From the NCBI RefSeq assembly GCF_963576615.1, contig NC_088716.1:61474228-61538227 (forward strand): a stretch of DNA of 64,000 bases, in the 5' to 3' direction. Below the pieces are notes generated by a model. It did no database searches. It was not told the origin of the DNA and saw only the letters and a program-made list of their open reading frames with translations. Below are positions 13,378 to 26,058 of this stretch, piece by piece. A program made the translations under genes and the position numbers. Numbering within the stretch: the stretch's first letter is position 1; every line of letters starts with the position of its first letter. This stretch comes from Watersipora subatra (Eukaryota > Bryozoa > Gymnolaemata > Cheilostomatida > Watersiporidae).

Positions 13378-14040
13378 CAGCGGTGTCAAAAAGTATTTGT
13401 CCACCTCAAACCTCACTGCCCATTTTAGGTAAATTTGTTGTAGAAGTCATGTAGAGGGATTAAACCCTGACAAACCATGCATCATTTAAAAGTAAATTAA
13501 CATTAGATCTTGTTGACACCATCAGTAATAAAATTACGGTTAATCAGGGATCAATAATCATTTATAGGCCAATCAATGTGAATCAGTGCTTATTAACTCA
13601 TTTTCAAACGCAACATGACATTATTAATTTTCAAGTGGAATATTATCACAACAATAAGGATCCTGTTGGACAGCATGTGCAGAAAAGGTTTACAGTTTTG
13701 CTTGTTAAAAGAGGAACAGCTAGGGATCCCAGAATTGATACCAGCATCAACATCAACCATGGATAAGAAATGTGTCAACGACCTCATCATTCACCTGCTT
13801 ACGATGGGCAATCTGAGCAACAGAAAAATAGCGAAGAAGCTTAGAGTATTTCAATCTAAAGAAACTTAAGTGGTAAAGAAATGAACGCAGCATCAAACCA
13901 CCAAAGATCTACCACGATCAAGGCGTTTGAAAAAACCAGCTGTCCAACATGATTGCTGGTTTCAGATTATGAACACTCAAGCGCTCGTGAGGCTTGTTCA
14001 CAGCATGCCTAAGGCTGCAGAATGGTTATAGCCTGCAAAG
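13378..14040 (+). mobile_element. Decayed Tc1-like transposon, 5' part
   Basis: It starts after a TA (13376-13377) with CAGCGGTGTCAAAAAGTATT, which resembles the ends of Tc1/mariner elements. The remains of a transposase N-terminus follow at 13759-14036. The catalytic DDE/D part and the 3' end were not found. Confidence 0.6.
13759..14036 (+). pseudogene. Tc1-like transposase N-terminal fragment
   Basis: A frame starting MDKKCVNDLIIHLLTMG and continuing NLSNRKIAKKLRV has the pattern of the N-terminal helix-turn-helix of Tc1-family transposases, which binds the terminal repeats. A stop (VFQSKET then TAA) interrupts it. Beyond it the same region still shows a HQTTKDLPRS..LKKPAV-like stretch reminiscent of the linker. 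No DDE motif is visible. It is a non-functional remnant. Confidence 0.6.
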
Positions 14041-16490
14041 GCTACCAGATAAAATATTAAAATGCAAAACAACCCCAATGGCTTTTTTCTGGGCCCATAA
14101 CAGTACAAGACTGTTATTTTCAATTTAGAAAATAATTAAAGAAGAGATAATAACGAAATTTGCGATGACATATTTTCTGGTATGCAGTGTGAATTAGTAG
14201 GCAGCGGTTGATACAATAGAAGATATTTGGCAATTTTAAAATCTAGTTATTTCTATTTTTCAGCTCATTAGGATTGTTTTGATACAGGGTTTTATGTATG
14301 CGGTGCAAAATATTTCAAATTATGATGAATTTATTGCAGTGCTACACTTACTTAAACAGGCAGACAAAGATTTTTTCCCAACACTGTACATAAAGCATTA
14401 TACATATAATACATACAATTTCCATGACATTCTGACTCTTGTGATAATTTGTCTGAAGTGACAACGGAACAGAGAATAGGTACATATAGCAGTGCAATTG
14501 TTGATAAATACTTTAAGGCTATTGGTCGGTGCATCTGAATGTCACGAGTTGGAGTTGCAATCTTGAGCTCTTAAGAACGAATAGATGACAAAAAGGTACT
14601 ATCGCTTTTTTATAGTGAAACTATTTTTTCTTAGTCAATTGTTGTAAGTCGCTGTCGCGTCAAACTATGCGCTCTTCATCAAATTATTGTTAAATTACCA
14701 CAATCATGGTCTATTAAACCAATGAGGTTGATCATGGAAAGTTGTCGATGAAAACCAATAATACAGTTAAGGCACCGCCAATACATTCAAAAGAATTTAA
14801 GTCGGATTCTCACATGAGCGAGTTTGGAAAGGTCCTGAAATGGTTTAGACAATTTACATGTATGTTAACATTCTTATAATGAAAAATCCTTATCATGTAA
14901 ACGTTCCTAGAACTGATCATCTCATTTTAGCAGCGCCTACTGTACAGTCATGTCTGATATGAGAGCAAAATGCATTCTGGGACAAAAGCTCGCAAGTTAA
15001 TTTTCTTAAAGTCCTATCTCAAAAATGTTTTTTATATAATTTAACTAAAGATAAATTATTGTGTTGCCATCCTCTAAAAAACTACCAATAAAAGATATTA
15101 CAATGAAAAAATACATGATTTTATCTATTCATGCTCTATACCCATGCCCCCAAGGCTACAAATACCTATGTAAAGGTTATGGTCTGCATTAAAATGTAGC
15201 AGTATTATGTACAACATAATTTTGAGTAGTGGCAGTATGCAGCAGTCCATACAGTAGCATACCGTATGGAGTTCTTACCTTTCAGAGAATCATAGCACTA
15301 ATGATTGTGAGAGAGAGAGACCTGATGCAACACGCTTGGTACGCTACACTTTTGTGGCATCGCATAAACAAACTTAAAGTATAAATTTAATATAACTGAA
15401 TTCAGCTTAATAAAACATTCTTGAAAAAAACGTTCTGATCTTATATTAGAGCTAATTCTATTTTTTCTTCATTTTAATTTTTAAATCATCTCTTCCTGGC
15501 TGGAAACTTCTCGATTTGCTTATACTCTCATTTTCAGCCAACCTTTTTAAAACAAATCTGAAGCAGACCTGACGGGAAAACCGAGTGATGTAGTTTCCGT
15601 AACTGGCCTTTCGCATCTTTGGGCATTTAGTGATACATCAAAAACCACCTTGCAAGCTCGCATCTTTAATTTTCTAGAATTTCAAGGCGAAAGTGGGTAG
15701 TGAGATAGTGAATGGTACAGAATTTGTGTAAACATAAATTGCTTGAATTCTTAAATCTATTTATTGGTTATTGTTATATATATATATATCAATATATTTA
15801 TTTTGAAGGTTTGGGGTAGACTGACGCAATCTTCTGAAGAATCAATTGATTTCCTATAGCCGGTTTGTGTATTGACTCGTGTTCGCTTCAAATTCTGTAT
15901 CATTTACGATTTTGCTACCCATGAAAGTTTATTATAAGTTATGACTAATGTGTTGAGAGTATATGGGAGGTCATTAAGTACAAAGCCCATCAAGTCAAGT
16001 AGTCAATGATGACTTACCAGCTGTTCAAAATTAGGTGGGGTACGTGTCTAATGACAGGGAAGAAGCGCTCAACTGACATTTATGATCTACTCATCGCCAA
16101 AATCTTCCGGAAGACAATGCAAGGAAGAGGACCTTGATGACCGCCCAGGCCTATATAGATGAAAGAACCGTGAGTCACCACCAGTTTGTATGTCAATGAA
16201 TTTGATATAGAAATACATAAAGTGCTGGTCAAATGAAAAGCAATACACGAGATGTTATGGATGAATAGCTATGCAAATGGCTTTGTGCTAACCCTTGGTA
16301 TGAAATATTACCCAAGCCTGTGTCATTAGACAGCAACCACATTTGCTAGTTAAAGCTCTAATTTTCAAATAAATTAGACAATGCTATGTAAATACATGTA
16401 AGATAATATCATAGTTGTTAAATATAAATACAAACTTGTAAAAATCCATGATACGAAACCGAGTTTTAACCCGTTGATCCTTGCTCGATC
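14041..16490. other. Non-coding, nothing recognised
   Basis: AT-rich sequence with a short (TA)n run at 15775-15788 (which may once have linked repeats) and no supported exon. Confidence 0.35.
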
Positions 16491-16496
16491 TAATCA

Positions 16497-16653
16497 ATGC
16501 GTGTCAGTAAACCTAGACAATATGTCCAGCAATCCGAAGTTATTAATTTTTTACCAAATATAGCTAAACGTGCTAACAATGCAATGATATTTGGTGAAAC
16601 AGCAGTACAAAACGTCGGACAACCTACAGCAGATGTCATCAAACAGAAAAAAA
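16497..16653 (+). CDS. Candidate exon, Gln/Asn-rich peptide
   Basis: An open frame reading SKPRQYVQQSEVINFL... to ...DVIKQKKT ends at a potential donor GTATGT (16654). A possible acceptor (GTGTCAG) sits at about 16510. The residue mix is more protein-like than neighbouring frames, but nothing was recognised and a start cannot be chosen. Confidence 0.2.
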
Positions 16654-17159
16654 CAGTATGTCACCATTATTCGGGCTAAAACTATAAAAGTTCGCATGAT
16701 GTTAAACACTCATTAAACATTTACAGATAATATTCATCCATAGCACACTCATCATCCTTTCATGACTCAAAATATACTGGAAATTTATATTTATTGTCAT
16801 AAATTTCCACATTTGTATCACAGTCATTTATGACCTACCAACGAATGAGTCATATTGATTGTTTCGCGATATCATTCTAATAAAATGTGTTATTATAATG
16901 AAAGAAGTAGATAAAGATAAGTGAAAATTGTTACAAATGGAAGTGAAATTCAGAATCTAACATCCTGCGAAAAAATTAATTTTATTAGTTTTTGCTGTTG
17001 CTTAAAAACATATTTTGTAAACAGAACCATATGGAAGCCTGTATTCCGCCATTAAGGTTTCTGCCACAGCCTATGCAATTCCGTAATACCAGCTGTGAGG
17101 GTTCAGAGGGCTAACATTGATGAGATACTGCATTATTTACTGTTTTGGTTAGTATTGTT
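16654..17159. other. Non-coding, nothing recognised
   Basis: No supported feature. Confidence 0.3.
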
Positions 17160-18950
17160 CCTTATACCTAAATTGTAAAAACAAATGAAAAATAATTTTC
17201 TTTTGTTTTGCAGGTACAACTACAAAAACATTGACAACAAGCGTGATAATCTCAAATCAGAAGATTGGAGACTAAAATTATAAAAACACTACACCATTCT
17301 ATGTCATTTTAATTGAACAAGTTGAACTGACTGAAACATGCTACATCTCTGGTGTTTTTTTGTGTAAAAGCTAACTTAATACATGACACCAGCATAGTCA
17401 GCGTGATATTTAAATGCAACTATAATTATTTCCCGAGTTGCATTAGTCCATAGCAAGCATAGTTGCTGAATATTGCACATCTTTCAAGTGGAGTAAACCC
17501 AGCACTTATACATTCTGCTCAAAGAGTTCTTGTGCCAAATCTCAAACTCAGCAGTCAAAATTCTAGCCAGCAAGATAAAAATACTCAAACTTTTAAATAT
17601 CAAGATTTGAGAGAAGATAATTCCCGAATTTCCAGTGAGTATAATACTACTTTTTACTAACAAAAGTCAACCAAAATACCATGAGAACAGTAATACACAG
17701 TGTGGGTAAGGTTAGTCGGCTAGGCTATTAAAAACTAGATGAAATCATAATTGTTATATACAGGGTTTAGCTTTATAAGAGGGTCAGTATGGTGTAATCT
17801 CAAGAGTTCAAAACTTTCAAGTTGGAAACATTTGAAAACATTGAAATCAATATTCAGAGGCTAAGCATGACACTAAACCACAAAAATTTTCATTGTAATG
17901 TCATGACCAGAGCTATATTGATTGCTAATTATGATTTTTGTTATGTGGGTCTACAGAAAAAGCTATCTTAAATAGTACTCCACCCTTTCCTATTATAATT
18001 AGTTAAAACAATATGATTTTTAAATTTCTTGTTGGCATGAGTAACAGTAACAAAATAACAAGAAAAGAGGACGTTCAGCTAAAGACTAAGACACAGTTGT
18101 TATCAAAATTATAGACCATATAATTAAACCCTGAAAATAAAATTAAAAAAGGAGTCACACTGTTTTATCTTGTCAGTACATACCTGCAACCAAAAGCAAG
18201 TCAGGCATCATAGCATCATTACGAAAAGCGATTGCAGAATCTACAGAAAAAAAAAGACAATTGATGGTGAGCATGCATTCATGTTGACCAAGATAAGTTA
18301 GTCAGTACATCACAAGTTAGACAAAGACACACGAGTAACGCATGTAAACAAGTGCCAGCGAGGTGTTGACAGTGGCTGATGGGATTAGCCATTTCTCTGA
18401 ACTAAACAATCACCAGCCATGCTATTACATAATGCCATACACTCAGCTATACACAAATGGATGTTTAAATAATGCTAGCTACTAGATTATGACCTTCAGT
18501 TCTTGAACTGGGTAATGTCTGGCTCTGAAAGCTAAAGCTTGCAAGATACAAAAGGTGTCCCACAGCACATTGGAGAACTATCAAGCAAATTTAGTCATTG
18601 ATTTTGCTAATGCTGCACACAAATTTGTTGCTAACTAGCATATTAATGTGTATACAGAGAGCTTAATTATTTTGCATGTATCTGTATCATGGTTCAAAAG
18701 CTAAGCTTGCTGAAAAATTATTTAGTAATTCATATCTACCAAAGCATTATAAATTATAGCAACTCTCGACTACTGCCAATCGCTTGACATTTCTACAGTT
18801 TCTTTGGTTTTTATGACTACAGAGGTTTTCTTGGTTTGCGATTAGGTTATCTGGAGTGTTCTTGTCCCTGCATGCACATATATCTTTTTGATCACTCAAA
18901 CCTTATCTCTATCTCTTCTTCGAGTACATAGAACAGTTTAAGTATCGTTC
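17160..18950 (+). repeat. Segmental duplication, copy A (~1.8 kb)
   Basis: This stretch is repeated in the same order at 18951-21664 and again, after interruption, near 23260-23470. Identity is high over most of 17690-18700 versus 19480-21640. A possible acceptor TTTTGCAG (17211-17213) and a GTGAGT donor (17635-17640) are preserved in both copies, enclosing a ~420-base segment without a long shared reading frame. This could be a non-coding exon or chance. The 65-codon frame at 17463-17660 is broken by a stop in copy B. Confidence 0.8.
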
Positions 18951-20128
18951 AATATATATACTTAAATTGTAATTTTACAGGTGAAAATAACTTTTTATCA
19001 TTTTGCAGGTAGAACTACAAAAAACATTGGCGACAAGCGTCAGAATCTCAAATAAGAAGAATGGAGACTAAAATTATAAAAACACTACACGACTCCATGT
19101 CATATTTAATTGTACTAGTAGAACTGACTGAAACATGCTATATCTATGGTGTTTTATGTGTACAACCTAAATTATTACAAGACACCAGCTTAGTCATCAT
19201 GATATTGAGATGCAATTATAATTATTTTCATAGTTGCATTAGTTCGTAGCAAGCCTGGTTGTTGAATATCACACATCTTTCAGTCCCAGTAAACCCAACA
19301 TTAATCCATTCTGTTCAAATAATTCAAGCACCAAATCTCACACGCAGCAGTCTAAATTCTAGCCAACAAGATAAAAATACTCAAACTTTCTAATTACAAG
19401 ATTTGAGAGAAGATAACCCCATGAATTTTCAGTGAGTTTCACTGCTAGTGCCAAACCCTAATTTGTACTAACAAAAATCAGCCACAATACAATCAGGACA
19501 GTACTACACAGTGTGGGTAAGGTTATTCGGCTAGGCTATTAAGAACTAGATGAAATCATATTTGTTATAGACAGGGTTAAGCTTTATAAGAGGGTCAGTA
19601 TGGTGTAATCTCAAGAGTTCAAAACTTTCAAGTTAGAAACATTGGAAAACATTGAAATCAATGTTCAGAGGCTAAGCATGACACTAAACCACAAAAATGT
19701 TAATTTTAATGTCATGACCAGAGCTATATTGATTGCTAATTATGATTTTTGTAATGTGGGTCTACAGAAAAAGCTATCTTAAATAGTACTCCACCCTTTC
19801 CTATTATAATTAGTTAAAACAATATGATTTTTAAATTTCTTGTTGGCATGAGTAACAGTAACAAAATAACAAGAAAAGAGGGCGTTCAGCTAAAGACTAA
19901 GTCACAGTTGTTATCAAAATTATAGACCATATAATTAAACCCTGAAAATAAAATTGAAAAAAGAGTCTCACTGTTTTATCTTGTCAGTACATACCTGCAA
20001 CCAAAAGCAAGTCAGGCATCATAGCATCATTACGAAACACGATTGCAGAATCTACAGAAAAAAAGACAATTGATGGTGAGCATGCATTCATGTTGACCAA
20101 GACCAGTTAGACAGTACATCACAAGTTA

Positions 20129-21255
20129 TGGTGTGTTTACACTGGCCAGGACCGACTCCGATTAGGTGCCAATACTCTGACTCAGACCGGTACCTCAGAC
20201 ATTTCACGTATGGGTGCCGACACCGACTCCCCTTTACATTGCAACGATCGAACCATTTTTTTCGGTACCAACAGCCAATCACAGCGCTTCGCCATTCTGA
20301 CCTTCACCCAACCACGCAAAGACGAGTGCACATAAAAATCAACGCGTTTGATGTGGAAAATTATATACTAGTACTACACTATTACTACTGCTCCTACTAC
20401 TACCGCTAGAAGCAACTACTGAATGCCGAATGGAATCTTCCGATGACGATTAGATTTTGTTGATGGCAGGATCAGCTGCGGGAGCTCTGACAGTCTGTAT
20501 TATATGTAATTATATGTTTGTATATATTTTATGTCTATAAATATTTTATTATATGTGTTTTCCTTTTTATTATAGCCTTGTTACTCGTTAGGCTATCAAT
20601 TGTCGTCGTTTATGTTGTCATATTAACGCACTAGCGGGCCTAATTATTGGCCATTTAAACATTGTTACCTGGTGTTCCTACTCGGTTCCGTTAGCCGGAT
20701 CGGGCAATTTTATTGTATATAAGGGCGCAACGCTCACTTAGTAGACAGAGCGAATGGCCGTACGCTCCTCGGCTAGTAAATTTCCTTCGCTAATAAAACC
20801 TTGAATAAAATCACACTCAATTTATTTCTGTATGAAATAATTTAGATCGTGCCAAGTAAGAGCCGGCAAATTCCTTTAAAGTAGTACATGTAGTTGAACT
20901 AGTAGCAGTACTAGTAGTAGTCATACAACTGGCTATTCACTTTTAATTAATTTAAATAAAAGCTCACTATCAGAAAGAGCACTAGGGAAAGTTTAATGAC
21001 AGTCTCCTAGCCTCTCATTAAACCTAGCCCTTTCGTTTCATAAACTTAGAACTGCCATTAAAGCTTAGGCTCATTTAATCAGAGGCTCCTAGCTTATGAT
21101 TGGCTGATGAGCTGCTGGGATTCACCGGACACCGACTTTCAAATCAGCACCAACACCGATCTCTCTGCTCACACCTACCGATGCCGACACCGACTCATCA
21201 AATTGGTCTGTGCTCGACAAAATGGGTGACAAAATCGGCCAGTGTACACGCACCA
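20129..21255. mobile_element. Harbinger-like MITE with TTA target duplication
   Basis: Inverted ends read TGGTGTGTTTACACTGGCC on the left and TGGTGCGTGTACACTGGCC on the right (complement). TTA flanks both sides (20126-20128, 21256-21258). The empty site exists in duplication copy A (ACAAGTTAGACAAAG near 18318), so the insertion is defined to the base. Sub-terminal repeats of ACCGACTC and GCCGACACC occur at both ends. A 3-base TWA-type duplication suggests PIF/Harbinger; no transposase is present. It holds an LTR at about 20490-20880. Confidence 0.75.
20490..20880 (+). mobile_element. Solo LTR, same family as 4308-4780
   Basis: Shares GTACGCTCCTCG, CTAGTAAATTTCC.TCGCTAATAAAA and ATCGTGCCAAGTAA with the LTR at 4308-4780. 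A promoter-like TATATAAG (about 20717) lies before the poly-A-signal-like AATAAAA. The ends are diverged and a target duplication could not be fixed. It sits inside a Harbinger-like element. Confidence 0.6.
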
Positions 21256-22279
21256 TTAGACAAAGAAGCATGAGTAATGCATGTAACAAGTGCCAGCGAG
21301 GTGTTGACAGAGGCCGATGGGATTAGCCTGAACTAAACAACCCCCAGGCATGCTATTACATAATGCCATACCCTCAGCTATATACAAATGGATGGTTAAA
21401 TAATGCTAGCTACTAGATTATGACCTTCAGTTCTTGAACTGGGTAATGTCTGGCTCTGAAAGCTAAAGCTCAAAAGAGACAAAAAGGGTCCTGCAGCACA
21501 CTGGAAAACTATAAAGCAAATTTTAGTCATTGATTTTGCTAATGCTACACACAAATTTGTTGCTAACTAGCATATTAATGTGTATACAGAGAGCTTAATT
21601 ATTTTGCATGTATCTGTATCATGGTTGATTAGCCAATCAAAAAAAATGTTCAAAAGCTAAGCTTATGGCAAAATAGTCATTTTCTCTTAAGTAATATCTG
21701 CAACTGGGAATATTAATAATATCATTCAATAATATAAACATCCATGGTAAAAGATTTTTCTCATGTCATGCGTATCTAATATCCTTCACAAAGCCTTGTT
21801 AGCAAAGCTGATGCTACATGTAGTTCTAGCATTATACAATGTTGCTCATTTTACATCCATTTTTCGTCCTAAATTTCTATACTGAAAAATGAACTACTGC
21901 TAACTTTTGCCTTGCAATGGAAGCTTTGATAAGCATATGATACGGAAATAATTTTTGTATGAATATTACAATATAAATTACAGTCAAACATGGATAACTC
22001 GGCCACGGATAGCTCGAAAACATGGTTAATTCGAACAGTTTCTTTGGTCCGTTCCCACGTAATGATAAATTGCTATAGATAACTCGAACTCAACACTGTT
22101 AATTCGAACTGTTTTTTTGCCCAACAGCTACCGAAACGGCCTATTCAAAGCCATAGAGGTAAACTTCATCTTTTCGTAATTCATAAGCGTCGTTATTACC
22201 ACCATCGGCAAAATATTTTTGTCAACGACTTTTCTAAAAGTTTGGTGAAATTTGATTTATACTGCGATACGATGAATAG

Positions 22280-22399
22280 CACGGGCTAGCCGGGTCACGC
22301 GCGCAAGAATTTTCGCCACGCACATACAAAACAGGAATCGCATGTTGTCTTGTATGTGCGTGGCGAAAATCCTTGAGTGCGTGACTCGGCTAGCCCGTG
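22280..22399. mobile_element. 120-bp hairpin MITE with 8-bp target duplication
   Basis: The left half CACGGGCTAGCCGGGTCACG...CGCCACGCACATACAA pairs with the right half TTGTATGTGCGTGGCG...GGCTAGCCCGTG around a ~20-base loop. ATGAATAG flanks it exactly on both sides (22272-22279 and 22400-22407). An 8-base duplication suggests a hAT-type transposase acted in trans. Confidence 0.85.
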
Positions 22400-22409
22400 A
22401 TGAATAGTT

Positions 22410-22445
22410 TTCCGACGTTGATTCCGTGTTGAATCAACGTCGGAA
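22410..22445. other. Perfect 15-bp stem hairpin
   Basis: TTCCGACGTTGATTC pairs with GAATCAACGTCGGAA across a 6-base loop, three bases past the target duplication of the hairpin MITE. Confidence 0.8.
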
Positions 22446-23089
22446 TGTTGAATGTTTAAAACGTCTTAAAAATGTTGTAATTAAACGTATACGTTGTCTG
22501 AGCTACAAAAAACTATTCATCGTTTGACCTAAACACAGAATACGTGTGTACACTCAATAAGTATCTATTAAAAAAGCGTGAGTGATATAGAATGTACCGT
22601 AAAACCTCGTAAAACTTCTAATTGAACTGCCTCGGAGTGTTGCTCTTAACGAATCCCAGGTAAAGTAAGGTAATCTGCATAAACTTCAAGAAAAAACGGC
22701 AAAATTGATCATGGGTAAAACCCCAAAAGAAAAAAATGTCTTTTCTTTTGAGCATTTACACAACGATCAAGTTTTGCCAATGTCAATCTGAAAAACGTCC
22801 TGGCAATAACATCACCTCAAACAACAAACCAATCTCAAGTGATAGAAAAATCTCTATACTTTTTCATGAAAACGTTTTAAACTTTACATTAGAAGCATTT
22901 AATTTGAAACAAACCATTTGTGCTTTTGATTTATATTATAGTTTGTATATGTACATGTATCTACTAATAAATAAGTAAATATATGGACTTGTGACAGCGC
23001 TCTGATAACTTGAATGCTCTGATAATTCGAACACTTTTGCTCGGTCCCTTGAAGTTCGAGTTATCCATGTTTGACTGTATATACCATTT

Positions 23090-23480
23090 CACTATTCAGT
23101 TCTTAAACATCCTTCTGTAAACCATATTATTGAAACAGTTGCTGTACACTTTTGAATCCCTTGAAATCTTTAAAAAGTTGAAAAACTTATCATTCGCGAC
23201 CTTGAAGCTTTAATGTAAAGCATGCATCTAGCAACCAGTTAGCAAGACAACATTTTTCTGTAATCCATATCTATGGAAACATTACCAAGGATAGCGACTC
23301 TCAATTCTTGCAAATCACTTGACATTTCTACAGTTATCTTCAGCTTTTAAAACTACATATGTTGTCTTGGCCTGCGCGGTCAGGTGAGTTTTTGTACCTG
23401 CATATTTTTTGCTCCCTATAACTTTATATCTAAGCATTCATAACAGCCTTTCTCTTCTTTGATTTTCTGCTTTTCAGATG
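23090..23480 (+). repeat. Displaced 3' end of segmental duplication copy B
   Basis: TTGACATTTCTACAGTT and following sequence to about 23470 align with 18760-18950, the end of duplication copy A. Confidence 0.5.
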
Positions 23481-23813
23481 TTATACGACTAACACATATA
23501 TAAAGTCAGAATGACTGCGTTAAAAACATGAACATGAAATAAATGTTAGGCTACAATCATTCAGGCTTCTAATAAAAGTCCTAATTTTTTGTTACTTTGG
23601 ATGAGTGACAACCACAAATTCTTTAGTTCAATGTAATCCCCAAGGCACATGGTAAGCCAGAGCTAAAGCATAAGCACACATACCTGCTACCTCCACTATC
23701 TGTCCTATTTCTTAAATAGAGTTTTAGCCTATCCTTGTTTGTCTAAATCAGAAACTAAAGCTAAAAGCCTGACTGTAACGAGATGGAATGAGGTAGATTT
23801 ACAGCCTTACTTA

Positions 23814-24060
23814 GGCCTGGTTCAAACCAATATGGCATCTAAGACACGCGTGACAGAGTACCTGTTATGCAAGCGATCGCTCATGGACTACAAGCTCAGA
23901 GTGCGCGACTATTATGTCCTACAGAAAGAAATGTCGTCATTTGCGCAATTAAATTAATTTGATGCCCATACGCAGCTACACAATTTGTTTGCTTTCCAGC
24001 TGTTGGATACATAATGAGTCGAGATTACGCAGCTGTCCCCAAGTCTGAACCCGGCCTCAC
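23814..24060. mobile_element. Short MITE, GGCCTGGTTCA ends
   Basis: The left end GGCCTGGTTCAAACC is inverted at the right as GTCTGAACCCGGCC, giving imperfect terminal repeats ~245 bases apart. TTA and TCA lie just outside. The 72-codon open frame here falls largely inside the element and is not a gene. Confidence 0.5.
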
Positions 24061-25480
24061 CTTAGCATGCGCAGACAAAGGAGTGCCTCACTGATAATTT
24101 CAAGATAAGATAAACTTCACTACAGGATTTGTAAATTTTTGATGGTTTTAATTTATACGCTACCACATGCACAATAATATATATATATATATACAATATA
24201 TCATTATATTTTTAAAACAACAACTGCAAGAGACTTGCCAAATCATTAGTTCAAAAGGCAATGATGAAAGCGGGGATGAATTTGAGCACAAATTTAAAAA
24301 ACAATATATGCATAGTGCATAAAATGCTTTAGAAAAAAATATATTTGAAGCATATAGGTGTCTTTTAATGCTTTTTAAATGCTTTCTGGAAGGCTCACCT
24401 ATCTGGTATGTCTATGAAATTTATTTTAAGACTGCAGGGCTTTCTGCAATGCTTTAAAACAGTATACAGTTCACAAGCTATCGGCATGCTTAATCCATCA
24501 TGGCTAACTGATTGTCAATGACAGTAGTTTAAAAACACTGCTACATTAGGCAGCAGTAAAAACTTTTGTTAAACCTTTTCTTTTTCAGTTTAATATATAT
24601 GATATCTGAGTAAATACAACATCTTTAAAATTTATTGAAAGCCTTTTACTAAAAGCATTGGAGTAAGTAAGAACGTCAAAGTTCAGAGTAACAGTGAAAT
24701 GGCATTGCCTTAATTAGTGTGTCTCTATCAAAGCCGGGCACTGCTACACTTTTGCTGTGTCATTTGCTGTTAATTTCTCTCATCCTTTGTCCAGCTGAAG
24801 ACACTCCATAGGTATTATGTAATTACTCTTGCATTGAGGGTCTGCTGCGCCAAATTGGACATTCACTGATCCCCATAGCTCGTTGCTCTGGAGTGATTAT
24901 TTCTAATCACAATCATTCTAAACATAGATGTTTGGATTCATCAAATTGAAAAACATTTAAAATCCCTAATTGGAAATTATGCAACTCCTATTAAAACATA
25001 CATGATAATAATTGAAAACTACCGTATGATAGGACAATCTTGTGCCAACACAATCTGTTTGAACTATTATAGCAATAACAAGTAACAGTTATTAGCGGAG
25101 AACATTGGCTAACAGAACATTTCAGGGGTTGATGTAGATCTGGCCATCCATAGGAGCTTATTTGAGAATTGAACAATGAACCACAGTTTGAATGCCAGGA
25201 GTTCTAATTGAACAGGCAACGGCTGTCTAAAAAGATAATGAAACTTATGAAAGGTTGGGAAGTTAAAAAGGAGCCTAGCTTAATCATTCTCCAAGTTTGT
25301 GATGACAGCTCACACCTAAAAAACAGAAGAACATTGTTTGGTTTAATCCAAACTTGTAAATACTAATGATTGGATCCGATAAGCGCCCCTAGCCCATATA
25401 GGTTGCTGTTTTTTTAGGTTTGGCTAACAGCTGAAGCCAAATAAGTAACTAATGTATTATTATTATTGTACCAGAAAATG
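24061..25480. other. Non-coding, short (TA)n at 24178-24194
   Basis: No supported gene. Confidence 0.35.
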
Positions 25481-25555
25481 TGGCCAATATCTTATTATTG
25501 GGTTATATAACATCTATAATAGATGTTATATAACTCAATTATAATATATTGGCCA
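25481..25555. other. 75-bp near-perfect hairpin
   Basis: TGGCCAATAT... at the left pairs with ...ATATTGGCCA at the right, and the centre ATAACATCTATAATAGATGTTAT is itself self-complementary (arms ~36 bases, tiny loop). It could be a minimal MITE or a palindrome from template switching. No clear target duplication was seen. Confidence 0.75.
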
Positions 25556-26058
25556 AATTTTATGGCAAAAATTTCATTAAGAGTTGAAAAACATGTTTTC
25601 TTGAGTTGTTTGTGATAGATAGCCAAGCTACTTAATTGGCAACGCAAATAAATGGCATTTTGTGCATTTCAAAAGCATAGTAGCCAGAGCTAATGCTTTC
25701 ACTTCTACATATACAGTTAGGTAGTTGGTATAATGAATCAATTTGGGAGTGGCTACCGGTTTCTGTCTAGATTGCGTAATAGCAAATGTGCTGAGGTTCT
25801 ACCGTTCTGCTATGTCATACTCTGAACGTTTGCTGAGCCCTAGGTTTGTTGTTGATCTGTATTTCATTTTCATAACAATAATTTTATGAGCCTATAAATC
25901 TGGAATATTTGATATAAAAAAATTTCATAAAAGGCTTTAATAAATAGACTTGGAAACAATATTTCAGTTTGTTTTAATAACTTTTTTGTGCATTGATAAA
26001 GCGATGTAAAGTACAATCACTACAAAGCTAAAACAATCCTCCTCAATATTTCTTACTC
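25556..26058. other. Non-coding, nothing recognised
   Basis: No supported feature. Confidence 0.3.

Larger units (their letters stand above)
18951..21664 (+). repeat. Segmental duplication, copy B, with insertion
   Basis: Direct tandem copy of 17160-18950. It is longer because of a 1127-base mobile element at 20129-21255 that copy A lacks. The homologous 3' end of the unit (18760-18950 in A) reappears at about 23260-23470, displaced by a pogo-like element at 21981-23077. The preserved acceptor is at 19006-19008 and the GTGAGT at 19432-19437. Confidence 0.8.
21981..23077. mobile_element. Pogo/Tc1-mariner-like non-autonomous element
   Basis: Ends CAGTCAAACATGGATAACTC and its inverted copy are perfect over ~20 bases and flanked by TA (21979-21980 and 23078-23079). 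Ends starting CAGTCA are typical of pogo/Tigger elements. Internal sequence includes repeats of TAATTCGAAC/GATAACTCGAA. The 80-codon frame at 22736-22978 has no transposase motifs. Nested inside is a 120-base hairpin insertion (22280-22399). Confidence 0.85.

Noticed and set aside
20088..20409. Frames of 64 and 93 codons on opposite strands
   Set aside because: They overlap the left end of the Harbinger-like element and follow its ACCGACTC repeats.
22736..22978. 80-codon frame inside the pogo-like element
   Set aside because: No transposase or DNA-binding motif was visible, and the element's size suits a non-autonomous copy.
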